The notes: a model not told the origin generated them from the sequence alone. A stretch of DNA of 64,000 bases from Dendrolimus kikuchii (GCA_019925095.2 CM034407.1:17490710-17554709); one strand, 5' to 3'; counted from the first letter of the stretch, positions 42,374 to 52,072 are shown. Numbers and translations are program-made.

Positions 42374-42818
42374 TGTTACATACCGACAAAGAAACGGGTA
42401 CCTGGTTTATTGCCCCTCCCGCATTCGGAGTTCTTTTGTTTACTTCGTATTTAAAATTTGCAATTAGACAATAGCCTATTGTTATTGTATTTGTTTATGG
42501 CCGTCATTAGTGTTGAACTAAATCCTTATTGTTATTGTTTTCAACTTTGTTGACCGTTCGCAGTACATTTTCTTGGAAGAACCCAGCCCACAAGCTTCCA
42601 TTGTGTATTGTACAGTTTACTATAAAACAATGCCCGAACGGGGAGATCGGCAGTCGAGCGACGATTACGATACAAACAAGACGTCTACATTCGACAAGCG
42701 ATACAGTGACGGACTTTGCGCGTGTTATTAATCGTGCAGATTGTAACAAGTAGTGTCTAGTTTTATTTGTGACTATTTTATACCTGTTTGTATAGTTCTA
42801 ATAAACTCTATAGTAATT
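42374..42818 (+). mobile_element. LTR-1 copy, 3' end missing
   Basis: Starts TGTTACATACCGACAAAG, with AACGGGGAGATCGGCAGTCG, GACGGACTTTGCGCG and CTAATAAACTCTATAGTAAT. It breaks off before the terminal GTAACA, where the copia relic begins. Confidence 0.75.
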
Positions 42819-43253
42819 AGGCATGCAATCATCTTGATAGAGGTTCTTATACTGGCTTTGTTCTCAACTTTAGTAGTTCAGCTGTGTCTTGGGAGAGCAG
42901 AAAGCAACGAACAGTTGCGCTCTCGTCCACTGAAGCTTTGTCTGGTGGAGCCAAAGAAGCACGGCCGTAGCTAGGGGAGGCATTCTGGGGCAATGCCCTA
43001 CCTTGAAATCACAATGCCCTACCTTAAAAATACCAAAAACTAAGATAAATTATTATAATTAAATTGTTTGTTCATAGCTTCAGATAAAAAAATTAGCGAT
43101 AGGTATCTAAACTTTTCCGAACATACCACAGGTTGACATTCATTTCATATTATAATAATTCTTTATTCTGTGTATAGATGGCATTTGAAGCGCCATTACA
43201 TGAAGCGATGGGTCTATTTAATTATAATATATGTGATGCCGAGGGGATTCCCC

Positions 43254-43296
43254 GTACCATAGATTGCAATATGGGCTATATTGCAATCTATGGTAC
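43254..43296. repeat. Perfect 19-bp inverted repeat with 5-base loop
   Basis: Arms 43254-43272 (GTACCATAGATTGCAATAT) and 43278-43296 are exact inverse copies around GGGCT. It lies inside the hAT element just before the Rep-A piece. Confidence 0.85.
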
Positions 43297-43302
43297 CGGG
43301 AA

Positions 43303-43400
43303 TTGCGTGAGTTCAGCAGACAGGCAGGTAGCCTACTTAATGTACAGCGATTACCATCGCCTATGGACATTTACAACACCAAAGGTGCTACAAATTCGCA
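43303..43400 (-). mobile_element. Rep-A fragment inside the hAT
   Basis: GAGTTCAGCAGACAGGCAGG through TTACCATCGCCTATGGACAT to GGTGCTACAAAT. About 95 bp of the 3' half, without the A-tail. Confidence 0.7.
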
Positions 43401-44046
43401 ATGGTATTTTTGGTCGTATCTATTTACTCGTATCACCCCACCCAACAATTAATTATTACCTCACTCTCACTCAGACGTGGATCTCTACATCCAAATTTAG
43501 AAGTTCAACCATCTTGTACGATTGTTCTTTATCATTGAGGATTTAATCGTTCTTAGATCCATGCTCATGCAGTCACAGAAGTTATTTGTCTACGAATAGC
43601 TATTGAATGACCTAGAGGTCAGTGATATACACGGTGATTGATTTAGGCGCCCATACTTGGAGGGCAGATCAATTATGATATTTTTTTACTTCCGCCCTAC
43701 CTGTAACCTATTCTGCCCTACCTCAAATTCGACTCTAGCTATAGCCCTGCAAAGAAGCCAAGTTTATCAGGAGTTCTTTATTTGAATGTTTGCAGAAAAA
43801 ACTTTTGATTGTTATGTATAATGATAATCAAACAACTCAGAAGTTGTGCAACAATCAAATACAGCATAGCAGAAGCAAACATATTGATATCAGGCATCAT
43901 TTTATAAGACAGCTGGTTAATGAGGGAATAGTTAATTTAAACTATTTGTCATCTAATTTGATGCCTTCGGATATATTGACGAAACCTTTGTGTAAAGATA
44001 AAAATCTCATTTGCATTTCTTATTCTGGACTCAAACCAATTTAGAT

Positions 44047-44057
44047 TAAGGGGTGGT
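44047..44057 (+). other. Polypurine tract of the copia relic
   Basis: TTAAGGGGTGG precedes TGTTAGC, the expected start of a copia 3' LTR, 4 bases after the Pol stop. Confidence 0.6.
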
Positions 44058-44300
44058 GTTAGCTTTACGCTTTTTTATGAAAAGCTAAAAATGAAATTTT
44101 CACTCAAAAGATTAAATGGCTAACACACATGGCACTAGATACGACTATATATAAGTATAGATATAAGGCCAACACTGCACATGCACTTCCTCACAACACC
44201 AGCATGTAACAGATACACTCTACATTAGTATAAGTTTAGTATTAAAATTAGAATAAATTAATATAATAAGTTATTCTTAAGGTACACCAAAACAAAAAAA
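44058..44300 (+). mobile_element. Copia 3' LTR (end uncertain)
   Basis: Begins TGTTAGCTTTACGC, with TATATATAAG as a promoter box at 44147-44156 and AATAAATTAATA near 44252. The right border cannot be fixed because no 5' LTR is present for comparison. Confidence 0.55.
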
Positions 44301-44494
44301 TTACTACATATAATGTCACATACACTAACAAAAATAAACAATAAGCGTGTATGGAGTCTCAAATTTTTCCTAGAAATTAAGTAGTAAAAAAGGGTACGGA
44401 ACTCGAGTCCGTAGAGATATTAATAATAATAAAATAAAAAAATGGCTAAAATCAAAATTGTGATGTCGTATTATTTGCTATATTAGAATTTAGG

Positions 44495-44633
44495 TTGCCT
44501 GGAAGAGATCGCTCTAAGCAATAAGGCCGCCTATTGTTCTGCGTATAAATACTGAATTAATGTACATGTATTGTGTCTGTTATTATGGTGAACAATAAAG
44601 TATTATCTATCTATCTCTTTTAACAGTACACTT
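44495..44633 (+). repeat. Rep-I copy, carrying the next insertion in its tail
   Basis: TTGCCTGGAAGAGATCGCTC, AAGGCCGCCTATTGTTC, GTGAACAATAAAGTATTATC and a (CTAT)n tail. The RTE-A copy at 44634 sits immediately after this tail. Confidence 0.65.
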
Positions 44634-45070
44634 TGATTTTAAGAAAGAAGAGTAAATTTGGGGAATAGTTTGAATGGAGCGTTAGGTAAACTTCTAGGCG
44701 CTAAGAACCTCAGCCAGAAGGCCCAGCTCGCCATATTGTACCTACGCTCACGTATGGAAGCGAGAGTTGGGTATGGAAGAGAGAGCATGAAAGTAGAGTA
44801 AACGCGGTTGAGATGCTGCGCAAAATCTAGTGACGCTCGCGGACCGCGTTCGTAATACCGAAGTAAGAAAGAGAGTTGGTCTGATGTCGGGGTGAAGGTA
44901 AGGAAAGGAATGCTGGTGGTTCGGGCATGTGGAAAAAATGCATGATGAAAGAATGACAATATACAATGTATTAGAAGTCTTCCATGATCTTGATCGTGTA
45001 CTAGCGGAGGGTGATGTCAGGAGCCTTAAGAACAGACGAGTGTGCATGACAAGAGTTATGAATGTCGAAG
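44634..45070 (+). mobile_element. RTE-A LINE copy with many small deletions
   Basis: A perfect 17-bp duplication CTTTTAACAGTACACTT flanks it (44617-44633 and 45071-45087). Compared with the copy at 2387, at least six separate losses of about 2 to 35 bp are visible and the 3' end stops at ATGAATGTCGAAG without the tetranucleotide tail. No frame survives. Confidence 0.8.
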
Positions 45071-45089
45071 CTTTTAACAGTACACTTGA

Positions 45090-45394
45090 AGTTATGATTT
45101 TCGATTTTCGAATTCAATCCACTGAAGCAATATCCAAGATAATAATCTTGACATAGAGCCCAGTTGTATTTCAGTGCAGGATATAACCCGGCCAAGGCGA
45201 GATTTACACTGGGGCTTATATTCCGAGTGCATATTGCGGCGTATTCAAGTCTACCAGGTGATATACGAATCAGATATACGGGGATAATTTTCATTGGTAA
45301 AAGGAAATAGCTCAAAGGCGGAGATATATTCTGAATTTGCTAGTGTTGTCGGTTTTACAATGTATAACTTGTTTTTTCTTTAAATAGCCGAAGT
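45090..45394. other. Non-coding DNA, no gene seen
   Basis: Nothing recognised. Confidence 0.35.
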
Positions 45395-45655
45395 GTTAAA
45401 AAGGGGTCAGGTAACAATGCCCTTAGGATCGAGCGAGTTCAAAAAAAATTTGTAAGGCATCTTTCTTGGGTAACATCAGTAGGAAACTGTCTTACTCCAT
45501 ATTCTGAAATGCTTAGATATTTCAAAATGCTATCCTTGTCATCACATAGAGAGTTACCGGATTTGATGCAAAATTGTCAGAAATACAATAGATTGCCTAC
45601 AACTCTTAGAACTTTTAAATTTTGCTGCCCCCACAAAGACTCCGCGTAATCATAT

Positions 45656-46383
45656 TGTTACAACTTAGTCTCCGACAAAGACAAATTCCACGTACAGATC
45701 TGTAAAAGCACATTGTATTACCTGTCGACATTTGAACTACTTGTAATCCTTTTATGATCGTCTTCTTTCATTCACTTATTTATTGGCATACGTTTCTAGT
45801 TATTGTGGAGAACAGCCTATTGCCCTATTGTGCTCATTTACGGGCGCTCAGGAGCATCATTAGCCATGTGTTGCGGATTATAAGTACAAGCTAATTCTAG
45901 GAAATTATGTCGACTTTACCGGGCGAGCACATTTGCATTTGTGAAGTATAAAACGATGGTCTAATTGAGAAAGGGGGTCAGTTAAGCTACAACTATGATC
46001 TAGACGTGACGTTTTATTGAATTACGACCTTCTGCATTACGTTTGGATTTGTTGCTTTCGGTTATATTTGTACCTGTATTATACGTGTTTGTATAGTTCT
46101 AATACATACATACATAACTTCACGCCAGTTCCCTTGCGGGGTAGGCACGAACAACAGAGTGCCATTTAGGTTTATTCTTACACACCTCACTTGCCTCTTT
46201 GACATTCATAACTCTTGTCATGCACACTCGTCTGTTCTTAAGGCTCCTGACATCACCTTCTGCTAGTACACGAACAATTTGATCATGGAAGGTGTGTCGT
46301 GGCCTTCCACGACAAATATAGTTCTAATAAACTCTATAATAATTGTAATGGCATTTTAATTTGAGTCCCGCAAACTCGTAACA
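45656..46383 (+). mobile_element. Solo LTR, family LTR-1, split by RTE-A
   Basis: TGTTACAACTTAGTC to CAAACTCGTAACA, with ATAT at 45652-45655 and 46384-46387. Without the 212-bp RTE-A insert and its duplication it is about 500 bp. Confidence 0.85.
46105..46316 (-). mobile_element. RTE-A LINE fragment inside LTR-1
   Basis: The (TACA)n tail and 3' end of RTE-A, up to TGTCGTGGCCTTCCACGACA. The 13-bp duplication TATAGTTCTAATA is perfect (46092-46104 and 46317-46329). Confidence 0.9.
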
Positions 46384-46674
46384 ATATCAATCTCCTTGTG
46401 CCGCCATTGCGCAAAACAGCTCTTGGTTTTAATTCGCCAATTCCTCGTATATGCAGGTTATATAATAATATTAAATGTGTAGACATACATCATGATTCCT
46501 TATACAAATTTAAAAAATACGTTCACTCACTATTTATTAATAAAACTTAAGTCTAGCATTTTACCCTGATTTTTTAAAACTATCTTTTCATTATATTAAG
46601 CAAGTTATATTTGCCTGTAAGAGACTGTACATTTAGTATAAGACCATTACCATGTATGTTTAATTTAAGCATAT

Positions 46675-47134
46675 TGTTACGAGTTGCAAGACTCGAATTA
46701 AAATGCCGTTGGAATTACTATAGAATTTTTTAGAACTATACAAATACGTAGAACACAGGTACAAATATAACTGAACACAACCAGTCCAAACGTAAAGCAC
46801 GATTCAATAACATGCGCAAAGTCCGTCTCTAAATACACAAGTCTTGCCTCACGGCTGGTTATCGGTCGACTGCCGATCTCTCCATTAGGCCATTGATTTA
46901 TACTGCACCGATACAATATGTCTGCCCGACCGCGTGGACCGAATTTCTTAGAATCAGTTCGATACACCTGGCTAAGGACTGCCATAAAATATTATAATAC
47001 ACAATGGGCTGTTTTCTAATCACAATTTTTAAAAACAAAGTAAACAAAAGAAGTCCAAATGGGTAAAGGTAATAAAGTGTGCTTTTATGGTGTGCAGGTG
47101 TGAATCCATTTTTGTCGGCGTGTAGGTCGTAACA
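46675..47134 (-). mobile_element. Solo LTR, family LTR-1, reverse orientation
   Basis: On the minus strand TGTTACGACCTACACGCCGA to GCAACTCGTAACA, with ATAT at 46671-46674 and 47135-47138. It lies 290 bp from the oppositely oriented copy at 45656. Confidence 0.85.
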
Positions 47135-47189
47135 ATATCGATGTATCAGTTGTTGGCAAGGTTAATAAATTTAAAAAAAGCACCTTAAA

Positions 47190-47325
47190 TAAACGTGCAT
47201 GTATGAAGAGATTAATTAAAGTAGATGAAGCGAAAGTTGTTTGTCAGGATGGTCGCATGTGGAGATGCATAGTCTTTGCCTACCCTCTTGGATAACAAGA
47301 GTGATAATATGTATGTATGTAACTT
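47190..47325 (+). pseudogene. RTE-like LINE 3' tail
   Basis: The reading MKRLIKVDEAKVVCQDGRMW, RCIVFAYPLG stop followed by a (TATG)n run. It has the same ending style as RTE-A (V-CK-x-W-S-V-AYP) but a separate family. Confidence 0.6.
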
Positions 47326-47384
47326 CTTTTTACCGACTTCAAAAAAGGAGAAGGTTCTGAATTCGCTGTGTGAATATTTTTGTA

Positions 47385-47470
47385 TGTAGAATAAAATAGA
47401 ATAGAATATACTTTATTGCATAACATTAAGATATAGTTCAACGAGTTTAAGTACAAAAACAATAGGAGGT
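47385..47470 (-). repeat. Short LINE-tail-like repeat
   Basis: The inverse of AATAGAATAGAATATACTTT and ATTGCATAACATTAAG reads as a poly-A signal followed by a TATTC run, a common lepidopteran LINE end. Only the tail is present. Confidence 0.4.
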
Positions 47471-47550
47471 CTATATATATATAAAGTATATATATGTGTG
47501 TGTGTACATATAATTTTTAAATGGCAAATATAATAGACATAGAAATTTTC

Positions 47551-47650
47551 CAGGTGGTAGTGCATTTGCCCGACTGGATGGCTACCACCCCTGGTCTAGA
47601 GTTTGCCGCCATAACAACCTTGAGTTGTGTTATAGCGGCATATTCTAGAC
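47551..47650 (+). mobile_element. Rep-A fragment starting at CCAGGTGGTAG
   Basis: CCAGGTGGTAGTGCATTTGC to CCTTGAGTTGTGTT, then diverges. Confidence 0.7.
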
Positions 47651-48189
47651 CGACTCTAGACTCTCTATCTCAAAAATTCACATTGAATCAGTCTCGGTAC
47701 GATCATGAATGAATCTATGATAATATGGTAGACAAATGGTTTCGTTTTTTGGGCAGATGAAACTAAGCCACACTAGCCGGCTTTGGTGCGGAATATTAGT
47801 TATGATATCCGCTAGATGGCAGTAATAATTAGGAATATATATAATCATTATAATTAATTAATTATTTTTAATCATAATATCTTCTGAAACTAACAGAAAT
47901 GCAACTAATATATACACGGTATAAACAAACATTTTAATTGTTTATTAATTTGTATAAATCTTCATAATGTTTATTAAAATTTATTAAGCTAATTCGGATC
48001 TTTACAAGACAAGCTTCGAACAAATACATTAGAAAAGTTTATTTATATTTTGGCATTGTATAAACAAAAGTTTTCATTTAGTTTGTTTTGACATAATAAT
48101 AGAATAATATTTATATAGCCATACAACTGTGGGTAGAATCTCGCATGTATGCACCACACAAGATCCGTTTGTGGGACAGAGGTTTTATA
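47651..48189. other. AT-rich intergenic DNA, no gene seen
   Basis: Nothing recognised. Confidence 0.4.
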
Positions 48190-49068
48190 TCTGTATATTA
48201 ATACGTGAAGCAAAAACTTTGTACCCCTTTTTACGAAAATTGCGCGGACGGAGAAGTATGAAATTTCCCACACTTATAGTTTATATAGAGAAAGAGTGCA
48301 GAATGATAATTTTGTCTTTAAATTATTGTTACAACTTCGGCAAAATTCCACGAAGCACACCGGTCGGCCATAAAACACAGTTTTATGGTCCTCCGCATTT
48401 GGAGATCTTTTGTTTACTTCGTGTTTAAAAGTTTGCAATTAAGCAATAGCCTATTGTTATCGTACTGGTTTATGGCCGTTCGCAGGCATAATTAGGCAGT
48501 TGTGCAAAATTATGTTTCCTAGGAATTACGTCGACAGAAGCGCAGGTGTGATTCGTGGAAGTCACTGTTTACCCGGTCGTGACACATTGTAATCTGAGTA
48601 CAAAAGGATGCCCGAACGGAGAGATCGGCAGTCGAGCGACGATTACGATACTAGCAAGACGTGTGTAGTACTTTCGATTAGCGATATACTGACGGACTTT
48701 GCGCGTGTTATTGAATCGTGCAGTGTTACTGGTTGTGTCCAGTATATTTGTACCTAAATTATACGTGTTTGTACAGTTCTAATAAACTCTGTAGCAATTC
48801 CAACGGCATTTTAATTCGAGTCCTGTAGCTCGTAACATTATACATAAAAAATACATTAAACAAAAAAAAACATTATACACACTACCATGTATTTGACACG
48901 CAGTCGCATAAATACTCTTTTGTTTATTGTTAAAGTCAAATTAACAGTGTAGCCTTGGTGAAATCTGTGATTATAGAAGTATAATCTTTGACAACAGAAC
49001 CTTAATAATGTTCAAATTTATAATTTAAATTAATTATGGTCGAATTTTAACTACGGGCGACCACTAGT
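48190..49068 (+). mobile_element. Helitron-like element HEL-2, copy 2, split by LTR-1
   Basis: TATTAATACGTGAAGCAAAA to GGGCGACCACTAGT, the same ends as 29618-29992. Removing the solo LTR (48327-48837) leaves ~370 bp, equal to the other copy. Confidence 0.65.
48327..48837 (+). mobile_element. Solo LTR, family LTR-1
   Basis: TGTTACAACTTCGGCAAAAT to GTAGCTCGTAACA, with TTAT at 48323-48326 and 48838-48841. The uninterrupted HEL-2 copy at 29618 gives the empty site. Confidence 0.9.
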
Positions 49069-49077
49069 ATATAGTAT

Positions 49078-49583
49078 TGTTACGAGTCACGAGACTCGAA
49101 TTAATATGCCGTTAGAATTACTATAGAGTTTATTATAACTACACAAAACGTATAACACAGGTACAAATATAACCGAACACAACAAGTCCAAATATAATGC
49201 AGAAGGTCGTAACTCAATAAAACGCGCAAAGTCCGTCACTTATTAGATTCCCGATTGTAGTACACGCGTCTCGCTTCGCTCGTGGTTCTCGCTCGACTAC
49301 CTCCCCCTCCATCAGTTCATCGTTTTATACTGCACAAATGCAATGCCCTCGTATCTAAGTCGGCTTAATCCGCCGCACCTGGCTAATGACTCGTCCGCAA
49401 ACTGCCATAAAAGACTACAGTAAAACAATGGGCTGTTTTCTAATCACAAATTTTAAACACAAAGTAAACAAAAAATGACGATCATAAAACAGTTACAATT
49501 AGTTTAAATGCTGGCAGGTAATAAAATGTGTTTTGTTTCAGATATGCAGGTGGGTTTTGTTTTTGTCGGGATCTGAGTTGTAT
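49078..49583 (-). mobile_element. LTR-1 copy, one end decayed
   Basis: The plus text begins TGTTACGAGTCACGAG (inverse of the LTR 3' end) and contains GCGCAAAGTCCGTCAC and ACAATGGGCTGTTTTCTAAT. The other end, near 49575, reads GAGTTGTATCC instead of the expected GTAACA, so no duplication can be given. Confidence 0.75.
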
Positions 49584-49599
49584 CCTTTCCTGCCGCCGT

Positions 49600-49793
49600 A
49601 GTACTGGTAAATGGTTGCGACACTAATTGAGGATGCTTCTCATCGCTGATGTTCTGGCTCTTTTAGAGTCAAACGGTATTGCACGTAACTAGGGTAGGCG
49701 TCCTGACAGAATGACTCTAATTCCCTAGCCATGTGGCAAGCCTCTGGGCCTCTGGTATGAGATCCTACCTGCGCCCTATTGCAAAACACGGAT
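49600..49793 (-). other. Coding-like fragment of unknown origin
   Basis: The minus frame 49640-49834 ends in ELESFCQDAYPSYVQYRLTL and KEPEHQ. It looks like the tail of a retroelement protein, but I cannot place it. It adjoins the REL-LINE copy. Confidence 0.3.
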
Positions 49794-49794
49794 A

Positions 49795-50250
49795 GATCAG
49801 CCGGTTCGGCGACAGAAACAACTGAATCATTCAAGCAGCAGAAATATGCAACCCTCAGTGAGTAACATGTTTCTGCCGTTTGCTGTTGAGATGTTTGGAC
49901 CTTGGGGTCCTGAAACTATGAGTCTACAAAGAGCTCTTAAAACACTTGATCGACTCTTCAGGTGATCAGAAGGCTGGTTCTTATATCGGACAATGGATCA
50001 GTATGGCAATCCAGCGAGGTAAAGTTTTTTTTTTTTTATTGCAGAAGATCAGCAGACGTGCAGACGGCCCACTTGATGGAAAGCGGTTACCATCGCCTAT
50101 GGACATTTGCAACACCGAAGTTGCTACAAATGCGCTGCTGCTCTCTTAAGGGAAACTGGAACCTGGTCACTAATGCCGGAACACAACACTCAAGGTTTAA
50201 GCCAGCTTTTGAATTCCCCATTGATTCTACTTATACTACGTCTTATGGGA
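49795..50250 (+). mobile_element. REL-LINE fragment split by Rep-A
   Basis: 49795-50027 has SAGSATET-like text, TTTGGACCTTGGGGTCCTGA and CGGACAATGGATCAGTATGG. After the Rep-A copy, 50197-50250 continues with AAGCCAGCTTTTG and GATTCTACTTATAC. Confidence 0.65.
50028..50197 (-). mobile_element. Rep-A fragment inside REL-LINE
   Basis: T-run at 50026-50037 to CCGGAACACAACACTCAAGG. GTTT at both edges may be the duplication. The 5' half of Rep-A is missing. Confidence 0.75.
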
Positions 50251-50367
50251 ATATGGAAAATATCAATAAGATGATGAATATTTTGTTGTAAATATTTATT
50301 TTTAAATTACATACATTAATTGCATTTAGTAAGTTTACAAATATTGCTTTAGTAATAATATTAGTAA

Positions 50368-51025
50368 TCCCGCAGGGGGGCTTTGTGGTCCCGCAAGGGG
50401 GCTTTGTGATCCCGCAGGGGGGCTTTGTGGCGAAGCCTTAGGTGAGTAGCGACACCTCGTACTCCGGGGGCCAAGGCAAGGCCCCCGCTTCCGTGCTTGC
50501 CTTAACCACCCGGCACGGAGTGGAGATCGCTAGAGCTAAGACTTAAGCTCCAAGGGTGGAAGTGATAAATGGCCTAACGTCGGAAATAGCTTCGGTGAAC
50601 CTGCAGCCCACCTCTCTACACCCCTTAGCCACTCACACCCATGTTGCCCCTGTCTTTATGGAATTTTTTGGGGCCCATGCAGGGAGTGGCGAGTCACCGT
50701 CTGTCCATTTTTCCATGGTCCCTGAACACTGCGACGGGCAGACGCCATACTCCCCATATTCCCAGACCCCTAGTACCATTAGCAGTTCACCACAATAGCC
50801 CGGTACTTTTTGTCCTCATTTCCCACAATAGTCCTACACTGGCCGGGGCTTGTCCTTGGGTGCATTACTATATGGTGTGGACAGGGATAATCGCCGGTCA
50901 GTGTCACGCCACATTTACATTAAATTTGTCAAGGTGCCTCTACGTGTTGGCCTTCCCATGGCCCCACGCAAGCCCCCCAAAAGTCCGGGCCATTTTTATG
51001 GCCCGTGGTCTTGAAAGACATACAG
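50368..51025 (+). repeat. Rep-E copy 3 with a tandem 5' end
   Basis: The body matches 37087-37666 very closely. The start carries three tandem units of TCCCGCAGGGGGGCTTTGTGG (21-22 bp; 50369-50431), while the copy at 59785 has one. Confidence 0.8.
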
Positions 51026-51362
51026 TTAGTAATTCGTGAAATAGGGACTTAATCTAAGAAAAAGGTGCAAAGGTTTACAAACATAGTGGAGATATTAAAA
51101 TTGTAAGGACTTTTTAAGAATTTCTAAAAAAAGACCATTACTAAACAAGCGAATGAGTGTCATTCTCAATACAGAACTTGAGTTTATGATAAGTTTTTGG
51201 CATGAAACATTACAAATGTTATTGTGTTTAATAGATAGTACCTATAACACACTGCAGTGCACAATACACATTCTTGTTAATCAAAACAACATTTCATTGA
51301 TAATTTTGTTGCAATTTTTCTTTGATAAATCTGAAAAGCGTATTTGAATACTCATATATCAT
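51026..51362. other. AT-rich intergenic DNA, no gene seen
   Basis: Nothing recognised. Confidence 0.4.
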
Positions 51363-51672
51363 CCGTGCAGGAACGGAGAAAGAATACAATTTCCTGCGGC
51401 CGGGCGGCCTGTCGTAAGAGGCGACTAAGCAACCCACAGCCAGGTGGTAGGGCATTTGCCCGACTGGATGGCTACCACCCCTGGTCTAAAGCATGTCGCC
51501 AAAACAACCTTGAGTTGTGTTCCGGCATTAGTGACCAGGTTCCAGTGACCATTAAGAGAGCAGCAACGCATTTGTAGCACCTTCGGTGTTGCAAATGTCC
51601 ATAGGCGATGTTAACCGCTGTCCATTAAGTGGGCCGTCTGCCTGTCTGCTGAACTCCTGCAATAAAAATTAA
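51363..51672 (+). mobile_element. Rep-A copy, full length
   Basis: CCGTGCAGGAACGGAGAAAG to CTCCTGCAATAAAAATTAAA with all landmarks. Confidence 0.85.
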
Positions 51673-51910
51673 AAAAAATATATGCAAAACTTCCATGTGA
51701 ATATCTTATTATTTGTTTGAAAATGTGCCTATTTATTAAATATGTATTCTGAGAATCAGTCGATATTGTATTGGTTATCGATCTGCTATGTGCCTGGCCT
51801 ACAATTAATAGTAGTCGGGGATTCACCGTCCATTTTTGCTACTGATTACTGATTCCATTTTTGCTTGATAGTAATCAAGCTAATTTGTCGATTTGACGGC
51901 TCTCAAAAAC

Positions 51911-52041
51911 TTTTTACTAACTGGGGTTTTTTTTTTGTTAAATCTCAAGATAATTATCTAAATTATTCGAAAAAATATTTGTCCTACAAATTGTATGGTT
52001 TGATCAAAGAATCCCCCTCCTTCCAACATGTATTGATAACG
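51911..52041. repeat. Left arm of a 110-130 bp inverted pair
   Basis: Shares AACTGGGTTTTTTTTT-like text, TTTTGTTAAATCTCAA, AATTGTATGGTTTGATCAAA and CTCCTTCCAACATGTAT with the inverse of 53377-53483. The left arm has an extra ~23 bp. The pair encloses 1.3 kb, including a LINE tail. Confidence 0.65.
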
Positions 52042-52072
52042 TGGTCATCCACATGAAACTAAATATAGTTTC

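Larger units (their letters stand above)
42960..43749. mobile_element. Non-autonomous hAT element with 8-bp duplication
   Basis: The ends CACGGCCGTAGCTAGGGG and (inverse) CAGGGCTATAGCTAGAGT share CA-x-GG and TAGCTAG, the common hAT terminal style. CAAAGAAG is repeated exactly at 42952-42959 and 43750-43757. There is no transposase. CCCTACCTT recurs near both ends. The interior holds a Rep-A piece and a 19-bp palindrome (43254-43296). Confidence 0.85.
42825..44043 (+). pseudogene. Ty1/copia RNase H end, split by a hAT element
   Basis: Part one (42825-42959) reads DRGSYTGFVLNFSSSAVSWE and SRKQRTVALSSTEA, the copia RNase H landmark. Part two (43758-44043) continues with IVMYNDNQTTQKLCNN, HSRSKHIDIRHHFIRQLV, NLNYLSSNLMPSDILTKPLC and a stop, the usual C-terminus of copia Pol. 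The 790-bp hAT (42960-43749) lies between. Everything upstream of RNase H is lost. The second part is open to its natural stop at 44042-44044. Confidence 0.85.
45395..46560 (+). mobile_element. LINE C-terminal relic split by LTR-1
   Basis: 45395-45655 reads LRIERVQKKFVRHLSWV and LTPYSEMLRYFKMLSLSSHR. 46384-46556 reads LLVPPLRKTALGFNSPIPRI and CRLYNNIKCVDIHHDSLYKF, ending in a stop. These are consecutive parts of one jockey/CR1-type C-terminus. The frames on the two sides are in phase across the duplicated ATAT. The intervening DNA is the solo LTR 45656-46383. Confidence 0.75.

Noticed and set aside
45656..47134. LTR-1 pair as the two LTRs of one retrotransposon
   Set aside because: Opposite orientation and only LINE-derived DNA between them; each LTR has its own ATAT duplication.
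49078..49583. Full element formed by LTR-1 copies at 48327 and 49078
   Set aside because: The copies are in opposite orientation, the DNA between is Helitron-like, and the 48327 copy has its own complete TTAT duplication.
50368..50432. Possible CRISPR-like array
   Set aside because: Three contiguous tandem units without unique spacers in a eukaryotic repeat; not a CRISPR.
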